A stretch of DNA of 64,000 nt from Setaria digitata (Eukaryota > Nematoda > Chromadorea > Rhabditida > Setariidae): assembly GCA_003640385.1 (NCBI GenBank), contig RCAB01000057.1, forward strand, positions 124,001 through 188,000. The letters are read 5' to 3'. How positions within the stretch are numbered: position 1 is the first letter of the stretch; the number at the start of each line of letters is the position of its first letter. Both the position numbers and the translations under genes were made by a program. Below are positions 12,956 to 25,500 of the stretch, piece by piece. The notes under the pieces are model-generated. The model had not been told where the DNA came from. It searched no databases and saw only the letters and a list, made by a program, of their open reading frames with translations.

Positions 12956-15123
12956 CGAAGAGACAAATTTCTAAGTGATAAGTGATATAAATGATACCAA
13001 TATAATCATAGAGGACTGGATAATTTCTGTAATAATAACAGTTTTGTGTATGTCATTCCCAATATTTTTTCTTTTTTGTTTCTTTATCTCAAATAGCAAT
13101 TAATCAAATCATTCATTTGATTAATTAATATTTGATCAAAAAAACATCAATCAAATGTGTGTAACAAATTTTTCTGCATATTTTAATTATGATGTAGAAG
13201 TGACATTACAGTTACATATTTCCAAAAATTAAGGAATATTTTCCATTTCAGAGCTCTTTATTTACAAAAAAAAAGAAAAAATGAAAAGTAAATTCAAATG
13301 AATGTTAGCATTGTTGGCATATTATTTAAATTTTATGAAAAATAATTATAGAATTTATAGAATCATAAAAATGTATAAACGTATATGTAAGGAGAGATAT
13401 GTGGAAAGATCTGTTTAGAATTGATTTAGGTTTATTTAAAATTTAAGAAAAAAAAAAAACAAAGACAGATTAGATTCCTTCCTTTCTCTCTTAGGTAAAT
13501 AAATGTGTTGAAATGATGAGCACATAAGTTTTTTTTTTTTAAAGAAATTTGTTTGCTTACCATTCATTCATTTATTGCAGCTTTCAATTTTGTTCAGCTG
13601 TTTTCCACTCTCTTTCACCATCTTCTAATTCGTTATTTGATTGCTTTTTATGAGTTAACTTTCGTTACGAGTTGATGTTTCATTATCTGATTGCTTGTTA
13701 TGAGTCAATATGTACTCGATATTAATTAATCTTTCTATCATAAGTTACCCAGATTGCGGGAAAAATACTTTTTAACTGGCCTGTTCACAATTTGTATGAA
13801 AAATTTTGCTGCTGTTCGGCTTCACTCAAACGGAAACCGAAGATTGAAAAGAAATAATTTATTAAAATTTTTGAAATTTGTTGATAAATGCTCATTCACA
13901 CTGACCAGCAAATATATCTGCTGGAAGAGTTACAATGACAAAATGACAATTACGACAGAGTGCAAATGTTACGACATCAATTACGCGAGAATTAATTAGG
14001 TTACATTAAAATGCATTCTATTTTTTGCATTCATGAAACAAATGGCACCATTTTCAACAGGAAAGAAGTGCAGGAAGAAATTGATTTCTGCATTACTTGT
14101 AAAGATTTAATTATGATCCGAGAAACTATCCTACTTTTTTCAATAAACCAAACTAGAGAGATTGTCGAGACTTTCTTTTATTAGGAAAAAGTTCAGTTAT
14201 TTATTTTTAGCTAAGCAATAAAATATTTGCTACTCTCAAAAAGAGGATGAAAATTGAATGCTAAGCCTAGATAACAGTAAATAAGAACTAAGGCTTTAAA
14301 TTTTAAAAATTACTTTTAAGGTTCAGAATGAACTTTGCAATATACGATTGGAAATAATTAAAAATATCGCAGAGATTGCAATACGAAAATATAATAACAT
14401 TTTGTTATAACAGCTGCTTTTAGTCCGTCAAACATCAAATAGAAAATGTAAATATTATTTATTTGTACGATATTCAATTCCGGAGAATTTCTGTTACAAC
14501 ATGCATTTATTTATTTATGTATTCTTAATTGCCAAATTTAATTCTGTAATATGCAATCAATTTCTTTATTTGCTTGTTTATTTTCTATTTTTATCCTTCT
14601 TTCAATTTTCGATTATTCAATTACTTGCAGTGTAAAAAATTACTCTTAAAAAATTTTTTGATCGAGGCTTCTTTAGTCTTTTTTTTATTTTAAATTAAGT
14701 TTGTTCGAAGTTAAAAACAATCATTATCAAATTTTGCAACAAAACAGCCATTTTTCTAGAAAACTCTATTTATGATTCCTTTAATATATTTCTCATTATT
14801 ATCATTATTTAAACTATAAAAACTTGCGATAAAAACTTGAATTTTATTGGTATTATTATTATTATTAACGTCAATAATTATGTTGATCATGGTCTTCAAG
14901 AAGAGTTTTAATTACCACTATAATATTCTATTGTTAATCTTCAACAACTTGTATTAAATAATGATTTAAAAAAAAAGAAAAAGAAAACTGTACAAATAGA
15001 TTCATTGGTTTTACGGCCAAAAAAAAAAAAAAATTAGTGAAATTAATGAAGCAGATAGTTTTGTTGTTATAAAAAGCTGAAAACTAACCCAAATTTTGTC
15101 GTTTAAATCCTCGGAGAGTTGAA
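10065..15123. other. Gene-free AT-rich stretch with simple repeats
   Basis: No supported gene. It contains a 16-bp-arm hairpin at 10153-10190, a 12-bp-arm inverted repeat at 13098-13126 (AATTAATCAAAT / ATTTGATTAATT), a run of 24 A at 12038-12061 and a T-rich run near 12926-12953. The frame at 13754-13999 looks less biased than most but shows no family similarity and no matching exons. Confidence 0.55.
10153..10190. repeat. Perfect inverted repeat, 16-bp arms
   Basis: TTAAAGGTTATCTCAA (10153-10168) is the exact reverse complement of TTGAGATAACCTTTAA (10175-10190), with a 6-base spacer. There is no T-tract that would mark a bacterial terminator, and no flanking gene. It may be the remains of a small inverted-repeat element or a random hairpin. 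Confidence 0.9.
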
Positions 15124-15234
15124 AAGGACTGTTTGAAGTTAAGGACGGGAAAACTATCCGTACGTAAGCATTCTAGCATTGATTTCCGTAACGAACTTTC
15201 CGTATATGTGGGATAGCTTCTAATAGCAGTCCTT
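15124..15234. ncRNA. Nested inverted repeats, possible structured RNA (weak)
   Basis: AAGGACTG at 15124-15131 pairs with CAGTCCTT at 15227-15234. Inside it, CTATCC (15154-15159) pairs with GGATAG (15211-15216). TTTCCGTA occurs twice between them. The segment is less AT-rich than its surroundings. No known RNA family is recognised and the pairing could be chance. Confidence 0.12.
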
Positions 15235-15580
15235 GAATCATTCATTTTTCGCTGACCTAAAATATTTTGAAATTTCCTCCAATCTTATTTTTATTCAAAT
15301 TACTAAGTTAATTTCAGACTGGAATTACAAACCGTTTTTACTACATGTAAAGCACTGAGATGGCGTAACTGTTGCATCAGCTTGCCAATATTTCCAGAAT
15401 GAACGAAATCCGCCGTCCAATCGAATTCGACGTAAATGTTTACCTAAATGCTCTGTTGCCTGAAATGATACTATTAATGAAATTTTAAACTTTGGAATTG
15501 ATTACATTTCAGTCAAAGAAATTAAAATTTTTGATACTTAAAAGTGATTTTTTAGTTTTTAAATATTTTACTTTTTTTTT

Positions 15581-15625
15581 AGTAAATATTTTACTTCCTT
15601 TTATAAAGGAAGTAAAATATTTACT
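15581..15625. repeat. Perfect hairpin, 21-bp arms and 3-base loop
   Basis: The left arm 15581-15601 begins AGTAAATATTTTACTTCC and the right arm 15605-15625 is its exact reverse complement; the loop is TAT. The right flank repeats TTACTTCCTTTATAAA, so the block mixes inverted and direct copies of one short unit. No coding context. Confidence 0.9.
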
Positions 15626-17728
15626 TCCTTTATAAATTATAAATCGTACACCAATTGAGCCTTAGTGATTAGCATAATTATCTTGCATTTGAAGCAGTCT
15701 GTAAACTAATATTTTCAACTTCAATGTAAATTTTGTTAATTATCATGGGAGTAAATTATCTATTCTTTTATCACTTTCGCCTTTTTAAATTTTTATAAAA
15801 CCTAAAAGTAAAACAAAACAAAAAAGCTAGTTAATTTCAAAAGTGTAGAATGTTAATTTAAGCATTTTCTTTTTGTATAAACCGGCGTATTTCATTTTTC
15901 CAAAAAAATCCTTTTTCCAAATGGAAAAGAATGCATTGTGTCTTTTCTTAAGTCTAATATTTACAAAATTAATTATATTTTTTTTTGAAATGAACAAGCT
16001 ACCTGTTCCTTGCCGTAACAAACTGACTTTTCATCGCTTTTTCCGGCTTCATAACGAGAATGCCAGGGTGTTTCCGGTGGAAGCATCGGTTCTACGAGAT
16101 GTAATATAATTATCTTCTGAAACAATCAGATAATTCTTTTTTTTATCTAGGGAAATGAATCAACAGGCAAAGTCGCTGCCAGAAATTAACTTCAATTTTC
16201 AAATTTTTAATATACACCTCGCCTCCTTTCCCCTCTGCGAGTGGGTGGCCTGACATATATAAATGCTTGCCAAAACTTTTTTCTTTGTTTTGACCCAATT
16301 TAGGATGGCATAAGAAATCCATCAACCATTGTATTTATGACTGTAACACTGTCAAGAGTAAAATAAATATGGAAGAGTCCTCTGATTTTTGGATTCTGAA
16401 TCTAGCTAGATGCTTTGCACGTGGAAAAAGTTTCAGGAGTGATGCAATCTGTTCACTCTTCATTTCTCTTTCAACACCTCTTGCTCTTGTTAAACTTCTC
16501 ACTGCTCAAGAAATCTCGGAGTTTTGATGGTTGAGCCAAATAGCATTTAAGTGATAAATACGCCAAATACGGCAACCTGATCAGGGAGCCAAGTAACGTA
16601 ACTTCCACGTAAGCTATATTTCAACATGGCAGGATAATAATGAATGGGCGAGGAACGTTTAATTTAATATTTCAAACTTAACATTAAAATCCAGCCACTG
16701 CTCGTACATTTCAGATAGCATCTTTTCATAAAGGACAAATTATCGATAATATTCAGAGTTGAAAATACGAGAAATACAATAATAATAATACAAGACAGTG
16801 GGGAAACAAATGGATTCTAAATCTTAAAGTTTTACTACAAAAAAAAAATGAGGATAAAGGTAGTGATTATTTGTTTTGTTTTTGATGGATGAAGAACGCT
16901 GAGAAAATCGCTCGAGGCATTCGTGGAGAGAATTGGAAGTTAAACTGCGATAATGATTTAAAGAATCTTGAATCTTGCTAGAAAGAACATTTCATCTTCT
17001 TTAACAAGTCCTACAGATGCTTGGATTCATCTTACTTTAATTATTGAATCTATGCCAAAAAACTTGAAATAATCTAATGAGACAGATGATATTGAGAAAA
17101 ATAGTAATACACAGAAGCAATACTTTTGGTAAATTTGCTATGTCAGTAACAAAAAAATAAAGAAAATTAGATAGCATCGAACAGTGAAGTTATCAAAATA
17201 TTGACAGCATTAATTTTAAGAATAATTCCTTAATTGCTAATAATGCTTCTGCTTGATAATCGTAATTTTATTGATGTTCATTAATAGAAAACAATTATTG
17301 TTCAATGTTAACGATAACGGTGAGGTGATTTTTGATGATATATTTAAAATGATGAATAAAATGATAACGTTGATAATAATGCTTATAGTGATCGTTGACG
17401 ATAATGATGGGGATAGATAATCGATGATGCTGATGACAATGATGATAATAAAACAAAGTTGCAGTGATGATTTTTGGTTTTTAGAGCGGTGGTAATGATA
17501 ATTATGATAATGATTGCTGGTAATAATCAATATGAGAGAAAATGGTGCAAAAAATTCACTTCTATTCAAGAAATGTGAAGTTTGCTTATTTTTCTGAAAT
17601 CACTGATAAAATTAGAAGTCGGAGATTAATTAACGCCACAAATTACTGGTGAAAGACAAGAAAGGTTATAGTAAACGAAGAAATTAGTTATTCGAAACAA
17701 AGCGATTTAATTATAAATAATCGCATCA
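15626..17728. other. Gene-free stretch
   Basis: Nothing supportable. 17,330-17,540 is a degenerate GATAAT/GATGAT-rich tract that produces a 110-codon minus-strand frame of Ile, Ser, Asn and His; I take this as cryptic simple sequence, not a gene. Confidence 0.6.
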
Positions 17729-18066
17729 ATACGATTACATCCATTTCTTAAATTTTTCTTTCTTTTATTTGTACTGCAAGTAAAATATGCTTCTCGCATT
17801 ATTATTGCCATAACAAAAGTAGTCATTGCTGTATGAATCGTCTCTACTACTTAATCAAAATTTCTTTCTAATTTTANGATACGATTACATCCATTTAGTT
17901 CTTAAATTTTTCTGCTTTCTTTTATTTCTACTGCAAATGTAATCTCAAAGAAGTTTATGAACAGCTAATTGTAAAATATGCTTCTCGCATTATTATTGCC
18001 ATAACAAAAGTATCATTGCTGTATGAATCGTCTCTACTACTTAATCAAAATTTCTTTCTAATTTTA
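17729..18066 (+). repeat. Imperfect duplicate (148 and 188 bp) split by one N
   Basis: 17729-17876 and 17879-18066 both start ATACGATTACATCCATTT and end TTCTTTCTAATTTTA. They match closely except for small changes and an insertion of about 35-40 bases, starting near TGTAATCTCAAAGAAG, in the second copy. The single N at 17877 lies at the junction. As at 9962, this looks like two haplotypes of one locus laid end to end by the assembler. If so, the copies record a natural indel polymorphism. Confidence 0.85.
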
Positions 18067-21000
18067 GCTCGTAACTCATACTTCGATTATTATTAATTTT
18101 TATGCAGAATTTTACATTTCCAGGCACTGAATTCCTTCGAATTTTCACATTTGAAGTAATGTTCAAACAGCAATTATGAGTGGATATAAGGAAATGAGCA
18201 AAAATTTGGCTATAATTTTAAGGTTTTTATTTCACATATCATAGAAGACACGAGTTTTCAACTTTTAACGGTAGCTGCTGAATGGAAGTTTGGCGTGATT
18301 TTAGTTCGCCATCAACTAAAAATTCTTCATTCAATCTTCCGAAAAAAGCAACTGCTCTAAAAATTTGCATTGTTTCCAATGCAAGTCTAACATTTTTCGC
18401 ATTTTAATTCATTTTCCCTTTTAAATTTAGCGATGAACTAGACGCCTACGTATTGCAATTTTGTTACGATATATTGCCGTGCGTTATATAACCTGAAAAG
18501 CTCAGTTGACAAATTTAAAAGAAAACAGTTCTTTTTTTAGATTAAACAAAACAAGTCTTTTTTGTCTCTAAAATTAATGAATATTATGGCATTATTTACT
18601 CGAAAAATTGCATTAAGTCGGCCACAAAATAAGGAAAAATGTTTAAATTAATATTGTATTGAAAGTATAAAAATTCATAAAGACTGACTGGGAAGACAAT
18701 AAGTCACTGAGTTTTTGAACACATCATTCTTTACACAAAATATTTTATTTCATCAATTGGTCCTAATTTCGTTTATTTTAATTGTGATATAATGCTGAGA
18801 AACGTGTATGTTATGAACTGAAATGAATCCATTCAAAAATTATTACCGAATAATATTTAGATCACATAGACAAATATCCACAGGAAATATGGATTTTCAT
18901 CCAGGCACTTACTTGGATGCCAGTTACCTGTCGCTTCAGTATAGTGGTTAATATACTTATATATATAAGTACATAATATTTTTTCATGTCTGAGTACATT
19001 CGTAATTTTCAAAATAATTTCAAATTTCTGACTAAAAGCTTAATTTTACTCAATTTTGTTCCACTTTCCATGCAAAAAAGTACCGTTCATTTGGATTGAA
19101 TTTAAAAAAGTTGAATGAAATTTTCCAAACACAAAATTTGAAAAAAGAAATATATTGAAAAAATTTTTATATTTAAGAAATTAGCGAGAATTAAGTTGAA
19201 TAATGACGAGAAAAAAGTTATGAAAGTTTTTATGGAAAGAAATGAGATACAAAAGAAAATGTTGGCGTAGAGTAAAAATGAAATGAATGATTTGAATGGA
19301 AGTTAGATTTACAGTTACAGTCAAAAGTACCAAATTCCTATTATTATACATAGAGAAGTTAAAGGTTATATACAATAAAACAAATTTAAAGTGACGGAAC
19401 ATGGCGAAGGATTAAAGTGGAAGATAAGTCAGTTATTGAACGGATAAAAGAATTAAATTTCAGAAAGGTAAGTGATTGGGTTGCTTCAGCAACAATGACC
19501 AAAATTGAACAATTATTCTGAGGATGCGGAATTAAACATCACTTAAAATGAGCAATAATTAGATATGCCTCTGAATCGAACTGTTTGATTTCTTTAGATT
19601 GAAGAATGGAAATGGTAAAATAAATGGGATATTTGGGTGAATTACTATCCTCTCACTTCCAATTTTTCCACAAAATAACTGATTTTTTGAGCAAAGTAAG
19701 GATAACAAAATAAAATTTAAAATTTCTTTCTTGGCCCATTTACGATACACCGATGTTTACAAAGTTTCGAGTAAACAATCAATTAATGAAATATCAAGTG
19801 AACAGCTAATAAATGATGTGCCAAATTTTGTCTGTTCATTTTTTCGATGTCGCCTGATCGGAAAATAACGGTGAATTGAATTTCGAAAATATCTACTTGT
19901 TATCTTTCGAGGAGGAAAAGAGGAAAGTTAATACTGGAAAATAAGAAAAGAAGGTGCGGGGTGTACAGGGGAGAGAATGTTCAGGCTGAGAAAGAGGGAA
20001 AAATGTTTTTTTAATTTTAATGAAAACATCAGTACTGTGAATAGTTCTTTTGAAATAGGCAAGGAATCAGAAATTGAAATTGCCATTGAATGATCATCTA
20101 TGATTGAATTGGTTAAAATTTTAAAGTCGAAATTTGGAAATAAGAAATTTCTTATGGGGTCATATTTTGACGATAAAATCAGTCAGTTTAATTAATTCGT
20201 ATGAGATTTAGCGCCATAAATATAATAATGAAAATTAAGTTATTTTTCTCAGTAAGTAGGCCTTTGAATGAACAGCAGCGGAGATCAAACCGATTAATTA
20301 AGTTATATTTTTGTGATAAAACTCGGTTCTTTTTAAATTTTCCATTTCAAAAAAAAAAAAATCAAAAATATCATGTGATATTTTTATAATGAATTAATAA
20401 TTTCTACGAAAAAATCCCACATTATGGATTCCGCGGGAAAAAAAATGGAATGAATATTCAGGATATCCAGGAACCGTAAATTTATGCAAGATTAAAGTTT
20501 AATCTTTCCAACCATGAATAAGGTTACTAAAATGATGTATTGTCGCGAGTAAGTACACTCTTTGTCACAAAGAAAAAAATTATTTTAAAAACTGTAACAC
20601 TGAATTTCTTTTTTCAGTTTTAGTAAATAAGTTTGATAAATAACCTGCAGAATTGTCTCTTCTATTTTCTTGTTCTCTTAAATTTAAAATGAATTCCTTT
20701 AACTTTGAATTAATTAATTAAGCGCTTATTTTTTCGGGTCAAACAATAAAAGAGCATTTGACTAAATATAATTTGGTGCTACTGATCTCCTAGTCAACAC
20801 CACTGCGATGAAATACAATAAATAACTCTTCTAATTTTCAAGAAGCGCTACAAATGGTTACAGCACCTGCTGATGAACTCTTAGATTTATTATTTTTTAA
20901 CTGCTTAAATATCAATATTAATAAATTAACATGAAAAAAAAACCACGAAAATAATTTCAGCTGTTGTTTAACTGTTGAATATGTCACTAAGTATAAAACT

Positions 21001-21920
21001 ATGACTGATTACTAAAATTATCAAAGGACCATAAAAATTATCAGATATAATAAAGTGATAAAGTTCATGCTACAAATATTTTTAAAAAAAAAATAATTGC
21101 TAGCAAAAATCAAAATTATGTTTTGAAAACAATTAGAATTTCCCTAGAAAATTCTCGCAAATTCTTCTGAAAATTTCAACAGAATCACTAAAATGCATTA
21201 ATTTTGTGTACAATGTTATTCTAATTAGTAAATTATTTTCAAAAAAAGTTGTTTAGCGCTCTAATATCGACCAGTTGTTAAAAAAATAAATATATAAAAT
21301 AAAATGAAACTGTGAAATATTTTCTTCGGAATCATTTCCAAACTTTTTTGACTAGCAGTCTGTGCAAGGAATGAATGCAAATTTCCTTGATCTGAAAGAA
21401 AAAAATTAAAATGTACCAGAAATTTCCAGCTAGCGCATAATAATAAATTATTACGGAAAATTTATAAATTATTATTTTCTTGGACTGAATTACTCAAATT
21501 ATAATAATGGAGGATAGAAAATTACATAAAGTGAAATTTGTGCTTTCTTTCATGCTTACATCTAAAACAAGATAAATATTAAAATTTATTAAACGGAAAT
21601 CTAAGTGGGAATGAATTTCAATGAATAGATTTCATTTTCTACTTCAGAATTCTTACCATTTTTTTCATTTAAGATTGCACTAAAAATTCATTTAAAAAAA
21701 ATGCCGTAATAAGATTTGGAGAGAAATAAAGTTTGAGCTAAATTTTAAGTTTTTTTTTTTAAGTTCTCTCGATCTTGAAATGGATTCGGCTGCTTGAAAA
21801 CTTAAAACGATATCTTACAGAATAAATGTATGATGGTACCAATCAAGCAATAATCTCTCTAGTTACTGCTTAATAACAATACTAATCAACATAATGTTGA
21901 TGTTTTATTAATTATACCAA

Positions 21921-21943
21921 TGATGATGATGATGATGATGATA

Positions 21944-22012
<69 letters not shown>
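21921..22012 (+). repeat. Compound microsatellite (TGA)n-(AAT)n
   Basis: About seven TGA units (21921-21942) run directly into about 22 AAT units (to 22012) without interruption. Perfect units over some 90 bases suggest an actively mutating locus. Confidence 0.97.
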
Positions 22013-22013
<1 letters not shown>

Positions 22014-22483
22014 TAATTGATTGGTTAATAAAGGGATAAATAAATAATTAAGCAAATAAATAAATGAATATGTTATTGACTACAATAATATGATAAGGAT
22101 ATATTGAAGTAATAAAATATAGTTATCGAAATTAAATGAAAAATTTGTAGAAGCATAATCTTCAGATTGCGTAGTAGGTTACGTCTGCTGTCTGCAGTGT
22201 GGCCTTGAATGAAAATAGAAAACGTTGCCAGTCATATTTTGGGTGAAAATTTTTATGCGAGGCTATCTAACATTAGAAATCAGTATTCTGTAAAGTGCAC
22301 CGCTCATTTATGGCAATTACTATTAATTAGCTGACCTTTGTTTGATTATCAGTATCATCATTATCAACATCCTTGATATCACCATCCTAGTCACCACCAT
22401 TTGCATTCCAAAATCACTGAAATTATTGCTGTCATTGCCAATATTATTGACACGATCAAAAACAAAATCAGCATTGAAATTTC

Positions 22484-22573
22484 AAACTATTATCTAAATT
22501 TTAATTAAAAATATATTTTTATAGCAAATTGTGATTTCCTTCGTATTTGTGATGAAAATTTAGATAATAGTTT
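22484..22573. repeat. Inverted repeat, 19-bp perfect arms
   Basis: AAACTATTATCTAAATTTT (22484-22502) and AAAATTTAGATAATAGTTT (22555-22573) are exact reverse complements around a 52-base spacer. It could be a tiny inverted-repeat element; no target-site duplication is clear. Confidence 0.85.
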
Positions 22574-25500
22574 AGAATTAATTAAATATTGGTGATTTAG
22601 AGGATATCAAATTTACGATTCATTTGGCCTTCGATTATAAATTTCGAAATTGGCATAATGTGAGGAAGATCGTCCCTCATCCATTTCCTTTTTTCCGATT
22701 AATGGCAATAGCGTTAATGAAGATATTGTACCGATCCGATCATCTACTCCTATTTATAATTCTTCAGTTTCAATTGCCCATTAATGCTGATTTTTTGTCA
22801 TTTCCGTCCATTCTCCTCCCTTTTTTTTAATTTTTTAATATTACTTTGAATTTGAATTAGAAAAACGAAAATTGGATGATAAAGTTTTTTATTCATCTTT
22901 TTTTTTTACAAAGTAATTCAAATTCCTGAAAATATTTTCTATTCCATTTTTATACTCAAAAAAAAACTGCAAATAAATAAAATTTTTGAGTTTGTCAAAC
23001 TGAAATTTTTGAATAGTTAGAATTTTTCCGGTTGAAAGTAAATTCCTGAGAAAATTTTTTAAAAAAAAGTTTTTCATTATTAGCAATGGTAATGAAAAAC
23101 TCGACAAAATTTGCTCCTCACTTTCATTGTTTCATAAATCCCTTCAATTACAATTAAAATTTGTCTCAGTCAGCGATGAATTTAGTTATTTATGAAGACA
23201 AAAATTACGTCACATCTTTGTGGTTTGCGTGAAGGTGCTCCATTTCATCACGTTCTGTTTCTCAAAAAAGATAAATGCCAAATTTCAAGCACATATTACT
23301 AAAGCGCATTTCACATGCGACCATTTCTTCAAAAAAAGAAAAAGAAAGTTTAAATATTTATTTTGACTTCGTCAAGTTTCTTTAGATGGGGGAAAAAGTA
23401 GAAATAATATAGCAAAAGAATTGTGTCGAAAACTTATTTTGCTTTTTTCCGGGCATTTCAAGGTCAGTCCTTCCTAATACCATAATTATTGCAAATTGCG
23501 ATGTGGAAGGAACCGATCTTTATCACAATTGTCACTATCAAACATCACTATCCATCATCGCAATTTGAAAATTGTGATGGAAGTATATCTATTACAATAG
23601 TATTATAATTTTTCAAATGCTTTGTGATCAAATATGAAGGAGACCAAAGTAGTCAGACCTTGGATATATAAAAAGGAAATGATTTATTAAATTTTGAAGC
23701 TGGTTTTTTACTAACTTCGATTGTTTTTTTTTTTTTGTATTTTTATGAAAAAAAAAAAAGAAGGAATGATTGAAATACTTCATGCTCAATGGTACTGAAC
23801 AGAAAATCATCATATTAGTTGGAAAAATAATACGTAACTTGCGTCACGGTATTTGGATCGTAGTATTTGAGTAAACTTGAACCAGTAAAGCTTAATAATC
23901 ACCTTTAGACGTACTTAAACTAAATTTATTGTTAAACTTTGAAACACAATTGATTGCTTATTGAGGAAATTTACAAACACTTCAGAGAGGTTCAAACTGC
24001 TGCCTGAAGTAAGGAATCATTCTACCGTATGTTTGGAAGTATTCCCATTGCTTTTTCTTCTTAGCTATCAGAATTGCTTGGCATTCACTTTTGGCAGGAT
24101 AAATAGCTATGATATTTGCAAATATTTATGTATTTCCTTCTACTAGTAACTTTTCCAAACATTTCCAATGTTGGACGCAAATAAAAGAGGAAAAAAAAAA
24201 ACTAAATATAATGAAATAATTTAAATTCGTTCGCAAAATTTGCATACAACTGGAAAAGTTTGAATAAAAGATATGAGAAAAGAAATGAACAATGAAAATG
24301 ACAATTAAAATGTAAATAAAAACTTGGGAAGAAAGACAGGAGTGAAACATAAAGTGAAAAAGAAGGAATAGAAAGATATGAAGTAATAATTTGAAAAAAA
24401 GACCTTTGAAAAAGTGGAAATTATCAATATTTCGAAATTCCTTTATAAAACCATCGATGTAATTATGCTGAGGTGTTGTCGAACTGTGCTACCAATGTTG
24501 ATCCTGAACTTTTCTTATTTGAAAAACCACTTTCTGAAGAGAACTTTATGAGAAATATTCCATTTTTGGAAGAAATAAAAAAGGATTTGAAATTTAAATT
24601 AAAGTGAGAATACTTTGTTGTGGAAAAATATTGTCCTCTTTTCGTTTCTTTTTTTTTGTAAGAGCATAGAAATGTTTAGTACAAAAAATTGGGAAGGACA
24701 TCGTGAAAGAAGGTAAAAGCAAAATAATATTTTGTCAAGCAAATGAACTTTTGATATTAGGCCAAGGACGGAATAAATAAATTCTGTTCTTTTAATTGGT
24801 TTAATATTGTCCTGGATCAACTGATTTCTACGATGAGTTCATCATTTCGCTTTTTCATTTCATTTCATTTGCTTTTTCCTTTTTTTTTTTGCGTCAACAA
24901 CTTTTTGCTCAGTGGTACTCTGTTAATTGTGATAATTGATAATTTAGAAAGAAAAAATTCGAAAACAAAATTGTTGTGTCTTATTTATTATGTCAAATTT
25001 ATGGAATGCAAAATACTCAAACTATACTAGGCATAAAGTACAAGAAAAAAAGTAATTTAACACTGTATGGAAATTTTGAAAATATTTTAGAACGAAACAT
25101 TTTAGTTAAAGAAAAAAGATCTGTTAACATCAAAAATTTTTTCTCGTCTTCTTTTCCTTATTTTTTTTTTTTTGAGGTGAATAAAAATGTTTAGTACAAA
25201 TACTTTATTTGGTTTTGAGACATATTTTCATTGTCAAAGTAATGTAAGTAAAATGGACAATGTAATTATGAATAGTACTCGAAATTTGTGAAGAAGTGTG
25301 TTAATGGGATTTAATGCAAAATTATATTCTCTGTGGTCGACATTCATTTGAATTTATTCCTGATGATGGTCTGAAATCATTTAAAGGAAAAAAGGAATTC
25401 CAAATTTAATGCAGTTGAAAAAATGAAAGAAGTAAATTCGCAATAATTATTAATTATATCTTTAATGCAAATTTCAAGTGAATGTGAAAATAGCTATTGG

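Noticed and set aside
13754..13999. 81-codon plus-strand frame with fairly balanced composition
   Set aside because: No family similarity, no adjoining exons, and the length is within what AT-rich noise can give.
17237..17569. 110-codon minus-strand frame
   Set aside because: Composed of Ile, Ser, Asn, Tyr and His from degenerate GATAAT repeats; no domain, no splice signals of note.
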